A DNA stretch of 64,000 nt from Kineosporia sp. NBRC 101731 (GTDB taxonomy: Bacteria; Actinomycetota; Actinomycetes; Actinomycetales; Kineosporiaceae), in NCBI RefSeq assembly GCF_030269305.1, contig NZ_BSTC01000016.1, forward strand, positions 105,453 through 169,452, given 5' to 3'. A program made the translations under genes and the position numbers. Numbering within the stretch: the first letter of the stretch is position 1; every line of letters starts with the position of its first letter. A model generated the notes under the pieces. It was not told the origin of the DNA. It ran no database searches and saw only the letters and a list, made by a program, of their open reading frames with translations. Shown here one piece after another: positions 57,759 to 64,000 of the stretch.

Positions 57759-59015
57759 TCAGCTCGCGCTGCGGAAGGCGAGGGCCACGTTGTGGCCCCC
57801 GAACCCGAAGGCGTTGTTCACGGCCACCCGGTCACCACTGGGCAGCTTGCGCGGCTCCTTGGTCACCACGTCGAGCGTGATGTGCGGGTCCTGGTTGTCC
57901 AGGTTGGTGGTCGGCGGGGCGATGCCGTCCCGCACGGCCAGCAGCGTGAAGATCGCCTCCAGCGCCCCCGCCGCGCCGAGCAGGTGCCCGGTCATCGACT
58001 TGGTCGCGGAGATCGCCACCCCGTCGGTCGCGTCACCCAGGGCCAGGCGGATGGCCTTGGCCTCGGCGACGTCGCCGACCGGGGTCGAGGTGGCGTGCGC
58101 GTTCAGGTGCTGAACGTCGGAGGGGGTCAGGTCACCGTCTGCCAGCGCCGCGCGGATGGCCCGGGCCGCGCCCTTGCCCTCCGGCTCCGGTGCGGAGATG
58201 TGGTAGCCGTCCGAGGTGACGCCGACCCCGGCGAGGATGCCGTGGATCGTGGCCCCGCGAGCCTTGGCGTGGGCCATGGACTCCAGTACCACGGTGCCCG
58301 AGCCCTCACCCATGACGAAGCCGTTGCGGTCGACGTCGTACGGACGCGAGGCCCGGGTGATGTCGTCGTTCCGCTTCGACAGCGCCTGCATGGCCCCGAA
58401 CGCCGCGATGGTCACCGGGTGGATACAACCCTCGGTGCCACCGGCCACGACCACATCGGCCAGGCCACGGCGGATCAGGTCCGCACCCTGGGCGATGGCC
58501 TCGGCGCCGGACGCGCACGCCGACACCGGGGTGTGGACCCCGGCGCGGGCGCCGAGCTCCAGCCCGATCGCGGCCGCCGGGCCGTTCGGCATCAGCATGG
58601 GCACGGTCAGGGGGAGGACCCGCCGCGCGCCTTTCTCGTTCAGCGTGTCGTACGCCTGCAGGGTGGTGTAGAGCCCGCCGATACCGGATGCCATGCACAC
58701 GGCCAGGCGCTCCGGCTCGACCTCGGGGGCGCCGGCGTCGGCCCACGCTTCCCGGGCGGAGATCAGCGCGTACTGACCACTGGGGTCGAGCCGCTTGATC
58801 TCCTGCAGGGTGAGTTTCTCCGTGACCGGCTGGGCCAGGCGGCAGGCGAACTCGACCGGTAGCGTCGGATACCGTTCGAGCCAGGCCGCCTCGAGCGCAC
58901 GGGCGCCGGAGCTACCCGCGAGCGCCGCCTCCCAGGTGGTCTTCACATCGCCGCCGAGAGGGGTGGTGGCACCCATCCCGGTGACGGCGATCTGCCTGTC
59001 GACTGAACCTGTCAT
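57759..59015 (-). CDS. fabF: Beta-ketoacyl-ACP synthase II
   Basis: The 418-residue product has the Cys-His-His triad of condensing enzymes: VSACASGAEAI, HATSTPVGD and SMTGHLLGAAGALEAI. It extends acyl-ACP by two carbons from malonyl-ACP in type II fatty-acid synthesis. It is the last gene of the fab cluster and directly follows acpP. The length and ending (NNAFGFGGHNVALAFR) fit the family. Confidence 0.95.
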   Translation of the reverse strand: MTGSVDRQIAVTGMGATTPLGGDVKTTWEAALAGSSGARALEAAWLERYPTLPVEFACRLAQPVTEKLTLQEIKRLDPSGQYALISAREAWADAGAPEVEPERLAVCMASGIGGLYTTLQAYDTLNEKGARRVLPLTVPMLMPNGPAAAIGLELGARAGVHTPVSACASGAEAIAQGADLIRRGLADVVVAGGTEGCIHPVTIAAFGAMQALSKRNDDITRASRPYDVDRNGFVMGEGSGTVVLESMAHAKARGATIHGILAGVGVTSDGYHISAPEPEGKGAARAIRAALADGDLTPSDVQHLNAHATSTPVGDVAEAKAIRLALGDATDGVAISATKSMTGHLLGAAGALEAIFTLLAVRDGIAPPTTNLDNQDPHITLDVVTKEPRKLPSGDRVAVNNAFGFGGHNVALAFRSAS

Positions 59016-59021
59016 GAGAGG

Positions 59022-59279
59022 TCAGGCCTTGGCCGACTCGGCGTTGCTGATGTAGTCCACGGCGTCCTTGACGGTCTTCAGACCACCCACGGCCTCGTCC
59101 GGGATCTCCACGTCGAACTTGTCCTGCGCGTTCACGACGATCGTCATCATCGACAGCGAGTCGATGTCCAGGTCGTCGGTGAAGGACTTCTCCAGCTGCA
59201 CGTCGCCGGCCGGGATGCCGGTCTCCTCAGCGACGAGCTCGGCGAGTCCGGCGAGGATCTCGTCCTGGGTGTGAGCCAT
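59022..59279 (-). CDS. acpP: Acyl carrier protein
   Basis: The 85-residue acidic product contains the phosphopantetheine site DDLDIDSLSMM, with the modified Ser in DSL, and the helices ILAGLAELVAEETG and AVGGLKTVKDAVDYI. It carries growing acyl chains between FabD, FabH and FabF. It is 6 bp before fabF and about 120 bp behind fabH, the actinobacterial order. Confidence 0.96.
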   Translation of the reverse strand: MAHTQDEILAGLAELVAEETGIPAGDVQLEKSFTDDLDIDSLSMMTIVVNAQDKFDVEIPDEAVGGLKTVKDAVDYISNAESAKA

Positions 59280-59398
59280 GGTTCTTCTCCTATGTGTGGG
59301 TGTTGCTCTGGTGGGTGTTCCGGCATGTTTCGGATGAGGACACCGTCTTCACCCGGGCCTGCTGCTCGGCCCCGCCACGAGGGGCGGGACGGAGAACT

Positions 59399-60409
59399 TC
59401 AGGGCAGTTCGACGACCTGGGCCGAGTAACTCAGCCCGGCACCGAAGCCGATCAGGAGGGCAAGCCCTCCGGAGGGTACCTGGCCCTCGGTGACCACGCG
59501 GTCCATGGCCAGCGGGATGGACCCGCCGGTGGTGTTACCGGCGTCGATCACGTCGCGGGCTACCACGACATGGTCGGGAATCTTGAGCTGCTTGGCCATC
59601 TGGTCGATGATCCGCGCGTTCGCCTGGTGCGGGATGAACGCGGCCAGGTCGGCCACGTCGACCTCGGCGGCCTCCAGCGCCTTACGGGCCACGGGAGCCA
59701 TCTCCCAGACCGCCCAGCGGAAGATCTTCGGTCCCATCATGGTCAGGACCGGCCACGGCGGCGTACCGCCCGCGTCACGCTCGTCGCGGTAGTCGGTCCA
59801 GGACTGGGTCTGGTGGAGCGCCTGCCACTGGTCGGCGTCCGAACCCCAGATCGTCGGGCCGATACCCGGGGTGTCGCTGGGGCCGATCACCGCGGCGCCG
59901 GCCCCGTCCCCGAAGATCATCGCGCTGCCCCGGTCGGCCGGGTCGATGACGTCGGTCATCCGGTCCACGCCGATGAGCAGCACGTGCCGGGCCGAGCCGC
60001 CGCGGATCATGTCGTTGGCCACGCTGACACCGTGCGAGAACCCCGCGCAGGCGGTGGACAGGTCGAACGTGACCGCCTTGCCCGCGCCGATCCGGGCCGC
60101 GACCATGGAGGCGGCCGACGGGGTGGAGATCATGTGGGTGATCGTGGCCACGATCACCGCGTCGATGTCGGCCGGGGCCAGCCCGGCGCGCTCCATGGCC
60201 TGCTGGGCCGCGGGAACGGCCAGGTCGACGATGGTCTCGCCGGGTGCGGCGAAGCGGCGGGTGATGATGCCGGTGCGCTCGCGGATCCACTGGTCCGAGG
60301 AGTCCAGGACCTGGCAGATCTCGTCGTTCGTCACCACCCGGTCGGGCCGGCGGCTGCCGGTTGCGAGGATACGGGCGTACTCGGCGCCGCGCCTGCTGCT
60401 GATGCTCAC
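59399..60409 (-). CDS. fabH: Beta-ketoacyl-ACP synthase III
   Basis: The 336-residue product has the catalytic Cys in STACAGFSHGV, His in FIPHQANARI and Asn in DAGNTTGGSIP. It starts the chain by condensing an acyl-CoA with malonyl-ACP; in actinobacteria it accepts branched and straight primers. GTG at 60409 overlaps the fabD stop by 4 nt, so a longer upstream frame is not used. Confidence 0.95.
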   Translation of the reverse strand: MSISSRRGAEYARILATGSRRPDRVVTNDEICQVLDSSDQWIRERTGIITRRFAAPGETIVDLAVPAAQQAMERAGLAPADIDAVIVATITHMISTPSAASMVAARIGAGKAVTFDLSTACAGFSHGVSVANDMIRGGSARHVLLIGVDRMTDVIDPADRGSAMIFGDGAGAAVIGPSDTPGIGPTIWGSDADQWQALHQTQSWTDYRDERDAGGTPPWPVLTMMGPKIFRWAVWEMAPVARKALEAAEVDVADLAAFIPHQANARIIDQMAKQLKIPDHVVVARDVIDAGNTTGGSIPLAMDRVVTEGQVPSGGLALLIGFGAGLSYSAQVVELP

Positions 60410-61362
60410 GCGATGGCCTGCGATTCCTCGGGGGTGGTCAGGGAGACCGACGGCTCGGCGTGCTTCTCGATCAGCGCGCGGGCCGCGGGCAGGTCGTCGG
60501 GGGTCTTCAGGGCCACCAGTTCGACACCCGGCAGGGCGCGCTTGGCGATACCGGTCAGGGTGCCGGCCGGCGGCAGCTCGAGCAGGCCGGTGACGCCCAG
60601 CTCGCGGAACGTCTCCAGGCACAGGTCCCAGCGCACCGGACGGCTGATCTGCCGCACGATCCGGCCGAGCACCTCGCGGCCGTCGTCCACGACCGCACCG
60701 TCGGCGTTGGAGACCAGACGGACGCGGGGGTCGTGGGTGGTGACCGCGCGGGCATAGCCCTCGAGCACCTCGACCGCAGGGGCCATGAAGCGGGTGTGGA
60801 ACGCGCCCGCCACCTTCAGGGGCCGCACCCGGGCCTTGGCCGGCGGCTCGTCCTTCAGCCGCTCCAGGTTCTCCAGCGTGCCCGCCGCAACCACCTGACC
60901 GGCCATGTTCATGTTCGCCGGGGTGAGGTCGAGGCGCTCCAGCGTCGCGAGCACCTCGTCCGGGTCACCGCCCAGCAGCGCGCTCATCCCGGTCGGGACG
61001 GCCGCGGCGGCCCTGGCCATCGCCTTGCCGCGCTCGCGCACCAGCACCATCGCCTGCTCGGCCGTGATCACGCCGGCGGCGGCCGCGGCGGTGATCTCAC
61101 CGACGGAATGCCCGGAGAAGGCACCGACCTCGGGGACGTCCAGCAGAGGCAGGGCCAGCAGCCCGGCCGCGACCAGCAGGGGCTGCGCGACCGCGGTGTC
61201 CTGGATGGTCTCGGCGTCGGAGGTGGTGCCGTGCCCGACCAGATCGAGGTCCGCGACGGCCGAGAGCCAGTTCAGGCGGTCGGCAGCGCCCGGTTCCTCC
61301 AGCCAGGGGCTGAGGAAACCAGGGGTCTGGGAGCCCTGTCCGGGCGCGACGATGACGAGCAC
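60406..61362 (-). CDS. fabD: Malonyl-CoA:ACP transacylase
   Basis: The 318-residue product has APGQGSQTPGFL, the active Ser in FSGHSVGEITAA, the Arg region VLVRERGKAMARAA and His in GAFHTRFM. It transfers malonyl groups from CoA to ACP. It starts GTG at 61362, 107 bp behind fasR's end, and begins the fabD-fabH-acpP-fabF unit. Confidence 0.95.
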   Translation of the reverse strand: MLVIVAPGQGSQTPGFLSPWLEEPGAADRLNWLSAVADLDLVGHGTTSDAETIQDTAVAQPLLVAAGLLALPLLDVPEVGAFSGHSVGEITAAAAAGVITAEQAMVLVRERGKAMARAAAAVPTGMSALLGGDPDEVLATLERLDLTPANMNMAGQVVAAGTLENLERLKDEPPAKARVRPLKVAGAFHTRFMAPAVEVLEGYARAVTTHDPRVRLVSNADGAVVDDGREVLGRIVRQISRPVRWDLCLETFRELGVTGLLELPPAGTLTGIAKRALPGVELVALKTPDDLPAARALIEKHAEPSVSLTTPEESQAIA

Positions 61363-61469
61363 GTGCTTAACGATGCGCTGAACGGAGCAGCGGCGGACGC
61401 CGTGGGAAGCACCAAGGTTTGGCCCTGGTGTTGGAGGGTTCCTACAAAGGAGGGCTGGGCGAAATCCGC

Positions 61470-62627
61470 TCAGGGCGGTGTATCGCCCACCCGACCTGCG
61501 ATGATGGCAATCCGTAGAACGAATGCTCCACGCGCGTCAGTAGGGTCCCACCTAGTGATGTCACTCACGCGGCGCAGTCGGTACCGCACGGTGTTGGGGT
61601 GCACGAACAGCGCCCGGGCGGCACCTTCCAGCGAACCGCCCAGCTCGACGTAGGTCCAGACCGTCTCCAGCAGATGGGCCGAGCCGTCGGCCAGCGGTCG
61701 GTAGGCCTGCTCGATCAGGGTGCGGCGGGCCTCCTCGTCCCCGGTGAGCAGCCGTTCGGGTAACAGGTCGTCGCTCTGGACCGGCCGTGGGGCCCCGGGC
61801 CAGGCGCGGGCGGCGGACAGCCCGGAGATCGCGGCGCGGGCCGACTCGGCCGCCGCCATCAGCCCGTTCACCGCCGGCCCGATCACCAGCGGGCCGGGAC
61901 CGAAGTACGGAGCCAGGTCGGGTACCAGCGCGGCCGGGTCGTCACCGTGACCGAGGATCGCCACCAGGCGTTCGCCGTGCGTGCCGACCAGCAGGTCGCC
62001 ACCGGCGGCGCGGGTGCTGCGGCGCAGACCCTCCAGGCTCTCCTCGACCGGCTCGGGCGGCGTGGCCCCGGCCACCACCACGACCTTGACGGCCGCGCCC
62101 CAGTTCAGCGCCGCCGCCCGGGAGCGCAGGTCCTCGCTCTGGGCGCCACGCAGGACGGCGTCCACCACCAGGGCCTCCAGCCGGGCGTCCCACGAACCGC
62201 GCGACTCGGCCGCCCGGGCGTAGATCCCGGCCGCGGCGAAGGCCACGTCGCGGGAGTAGCGCAGCACCGCCTCGCGCAGGTGCGGCTCGGCGCCGGGGGC
62301 CGCGATCGAGGGCACCTGCTCCTCGACGGCGTCCACCACCGTGCGCACCATCTCCAGCGCGTGCTGCAGGGAGATGGACCGGGTCAGCTCGCGGGGGGCC
62401 GTACCGAACACGTCGGCCGTGATCTGCACCTGCCCACCCGGCTCCTGGTACCAGGCGATGAAGGCGGAAATCGCCGCGTGCGCGATCAGCCCGACCCACG
62501 ACCTGTCCTGCGCGCTCATCGCCCTGTACCAGGGCAGCGCGTCTTCCATGCGCCGCACGGCCTCGCCGGCGAGGGCACCTCGCGCCGCTCTCAGATTCGC
62601 GACGGTCGCCTCGTCCGCGGTCACCAC
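61470..62627 (-). CDS. fasR: PucR-type activator of the fab operon
   Basis: The 385-residue product has a helical N-terminal half (WVGLIAHAAISAFIAWYQEP, LRYSRDVAFAAAGIYARAAE), a GGDEF-like CdaR region in the middle and the C-terminal PucR helix-turn-helix YVELGGSLEGAARALFVHPN, then TVRYRLRRVSDITRWDP. Its place directly before fabD is that of Streptomyces FasR, which activates fatty-acid synthesis. It starts GTG at 62627. Confidence 0.92.
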   Translation of the reverse strand: MVTADEATVANLRAARGALAGEAVRRMEDALPWYRAMSAQDRSWVGLIAHAAISAFIAWYQEPGGQVQITADVFGTAPRELTRSISLQHALEMVRTVVDAVEEQVPSIAAPGAEPHLREAVLRYSRDVAFAAAGIYARAAESRGSWDARLEALVVDAVLRGAQSEDLRSRAAALNWGAAVKVVVVAGATPPEPVEESLEGLRRSTRAAGGDLLVGTHGERLVAILGHGDDPAALVPDLAPYFGPGPLVIGPAVNGLMAAAESARAAISGLSAARAWPGAPRPVQSDDLLPERLLTGDEEARRTLIEQAYRPLADGSAHLLETVWTYVELGGSLEGAARALFVHPNTVRYRLRRVSDITRWDPTDARGAFVLRIAIIAGRVGDTPP

Positions 62628-62979
62628 GCTAAGGAGATTAGGGCACGCCGGGCCCGCAGCCTGCGGCGGAGCCGATTGTCAAGATGTCACCCGGCCCGGT
62701 GAGCGCTTGCCCGTAGCGACGTACGCTGCGAGAACGTCGCGGGGGCAGCCATCAGCGGTCGCCGTCGGCAGGCCCTACGCGTTAGGGTCGAGATGGTCCT
62801 ACGTCACACAGGAGGCACTCAGAGGCAGCTCACAGGCAGCATGGGCGTCACATTGCCGTTACGCCACGAGGTTGTATCAGCTGCCCGGTGACCAGGATCG
62901 ATTCTGCACCGAGAACCGCACGGACACAGCCAGCAAACACAGCACCGCGACTGCACCGCAGGTTGCCGAAAGGGGCGAT
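62628..62979. other. Promoter region between fasR and the TPR-like gene
   Basis: This 352-bp divergent region has no convincing gene. Promoters for fasR and the following gene must lie here. I saw no clear palindrome, riboswitch-like fold or known operator by eye. Confidence 0.4.
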
Positions 62980-63723
62980 ATGTCAGCGCTGGATCGGCTG
63001 AAGCGGCGCTCGACGGACGACATCGTCGCAGGCGGCGGTGGCGACCGGGCCGAGATCGCCGCAGCTCATTCCGTCGAGACCCCCGTCGAGCTCGGTGGTG
63101 GTGATCTGCACGCCACCGACGAGGACCGCAGCGAGGAAGAAGCACTGCGCGCCCGTCTGGGGGAAGACCCCAACGACTTCGCCGCGTTCGACCGGCTCGC
63201 CGAGATCGTCGGCGCGATGGCCGCTGAGAACCACGAGGGCGGCGACCCCCAGCGGGGGGTGGAGAACTCCATCTGGGCCCTGGCCGAAGAGGTTGCCCAG
63301 AACAACCACGCCTGGTATCCCCTGATCCAGCTGGCCCGCCTCTCCATCGACGACGACCGCGAGACGGCCCTGCGCCGGCTCAGCACCGCCGCCGACCGCG
63401 ACGCCACCGGTGAGGCCCTGGCCCAGGGTCTGGCCATGCTGCGCGAGGCCGGGCACTCCACCGACGCCCTGAACCTCGGGGTCGGCCACTGGCGTCCCCG
63501 CGAGCACGTGATCGGCGCGGCCCGCGAGCTGATCCTGGCCGCGATCGAGACCGAGCGGCTCAGCGAGGCCCGGCGGCACCTGGCCGCCCTCGCCGAGCAT
63601 CCCGACCAGGCCGCGGCCGAGGCCCTGCGCGACGAACTCGGCGGCCGCCTGGGCCGGGGCTCCACCCCGCCCACCGGCTCCATCGCCGTGGGCGGCGCGA
63701 ACGGCGTCGCCACGATGTTCTAG
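62980..63723 (+). CDS. Conserved actinobacterial protein with TPR-like helices
   Basis: The 247-residue product starts at ATG after GAAAGGGG. After an Asp/Gly/Glu-rich N-terminus the protein is made of helix pairs (ENSIWALAEEVAQNNHAWYP, ETALRRLSTAADRDATGEAL, GAARELILAAIETERLSEAR, HLAALAEHPDQAAAEALRDE) like tetratricopeptide repeats. No signal peptide or enzyme motif is present. The location next to fasR is common in relatives; function unknown. A terminator follows. Confidence 0.8.
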   Translation: MSALDRLKRRSTDDIVAGGGGDRAEIAAAHSVETPVELGGGDLHATDEDRSEEEALRARLGEDPNDFAAFDRLAEIVGAMAAENHEGGDPQRGVENSIWALAEEVAQNNHAWYPLIQLARLSIDDDRETALRRLSTAADRDATGEALAQGLAMLREAGHSTDALNLGVGHWRPREHVIGAARELILAAIETERLSEARRHLAALAEHPDQAAAEALRDELGGRLGRGSTPPTGSIAVGGANGVATMF

Positions 63724-63730
63724 AAGTCAC

Positions 63731-63765
63731 CGAAGGGGCCGGCGGATCTTCCGCCGGCCCCTTCG
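63731..63765 (+). terminator. Terminator after the TPR-like gene
   Basis: Perfect 16-bp arms CGAAGGGGCCGGCGGA and reverse complement enclose a 3-nt loop, 7 bp behind the stop codon. The T-run is poor. Confidence 0.85.
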
Positions 63766-63785
63766 TCATGCCCCCATAACCCTTC

Positions 63786-63868
63786 CGTGATCATGCAAAA
63801 CCTCCCCAGGGTTCTAGAACTCTCAACGCCACAGTTCTAGAACTCCGGGGAGGTTTTGCATGATCACG
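63786..63868 (+). repeat. Intergenic hairpin repeat family, copy 3
   Basis: This copy is 83 bp long, like copy 2, and has the same outer arms (CGTGATCATGCAAAACCTCC and its complement), GTTCTAGAAC at 63811-63820 and 63834-63843, and a different 13-nt loop. It is flanked by AACCCTTC and AACAAGG. An IS30-like gene starts 60 bp to the right. Confidence 0.93.
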
Positions 63869-63927
63869 AACAAGGGGGCGGGTTAGTACGGTCGTTGCAC
63901 CAGTCCTGATGGTGGTGGAGGGTGCTT

Positions 63928-64000
63928 GTGCCGGGTGAACGGTTGACGTTTGGGGAGCGGGTCGCGATCAGCGCGATGCTGCAGGAGGATCGGACGTTCC
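63928..64000 (+). mobile_element. IS30-family transposase, N-terminal fragment at the edge
   Basis: The frame from GTG at 63928 reads PGERLTFGERVAISAMLQED and runs off the window. It matches the N-terminal helix-turn-helix of IS30-type transposases (RLSFEERxxIxxML). The terminal inverted repeat should lie between 63870 and 63927 but cannot be recognised without the other end. The assignment rests on 24 residues only. Confidence 0.6.

Noticed and set aside
59294..60757. Long plus-strand frame opposite fabH
   Set aside because: It mirrors the fabH coding strand, has no family resemblance, and fabH has all catalytic residues.

Overview
The window is high-GC DNA from an actinobacterium. Lineage markers are a mycothiol-dependent formaldehyde dehydrogenase (mscR), the FasR-FabD-FabH-AcpP-FabF fatty-acid cluster, a DUF3145 protein, a mycothiol-dependent isomerase-fold protein and an actinobacterial-type LexA box. 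A transmembrane chemoreceptor suggests a motile member, for example a zoospore former of the Kineosporia type; that last step is inference.

Layout. 1-2 kb: the 5' part of a glutathionylspermidine-synthase-like gene with its lipoprotein partner, a CAU tRNA and a 5'-truncated secreted-protein gene. 2.2-4.7 kb: an APC permease whose 3' end is partly duplicated beyond a small Smr gene. 5.1-9.6 kb, the most striking region: a five-gene operon of two small uncharacterised helical proteins, a photoactive yellow protein (PYP), a 4-coumarate:CoA-ligase-like enzyme and a tyrosine ammonia-lyase. The last two are the enzymes expected to make and activate the p-coumaryl chromophore, so this looks like a self-sufficient blue-light sensor. 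A methyl-accepting chemotaxis protein converges on it. 11.7-20.6 kb: a dipeptide-type ABC importer, two tandem isochorismatase-fold hydrolases, an MFS carrier, a TetR regulator and an NTF2-like protein. 20.8-25.1 kb: secreted proteins (FN3-RCC1 protein, META lipoprotein, GH43 arabinanase) with strong palindromic terminators. 25.3-32.3 kb: assorted genes including a nucleotidyltransferase, an esterase, an XRE regulator and a RecQ helicase. 33-40.6 kb: valS, a two-component system, Nudix, GNAT and a spermidine-synthase-like gene. 40.8-45.3 kb: an N-acetylglucosamine operon (nagB, ROK kinase, nagZ) with a ROK repressor and a possible permease remnant. 45.5-54.9 kb: small regulators, an EF-hand protein, a TPR protein, a GT2-GtrA fusion, a small gene behind a perfect LexA box and a PTH2 protein. 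55-63.7 kb: mscR with a metallo-beta-lactamase-fold partner, DUF3145, the fatty-acid synthase genes and their PucR-type regulator FasR. An IS30-like transposase starts at the right edge.

Three copies of an intergenic hairpin family, two in one orientation and one inverted, lie at about 35.8, 40.7 and 63.8 kb. They have conserved stems, two internal copies of a 10-bp palindrome and a variable loop of constant length. Related palindromes lie at 47.6 and 57.7 kb. Most of the window otherwise looks like ordinary chromosome; no CRISPR array, prophage or replication origin was seen.
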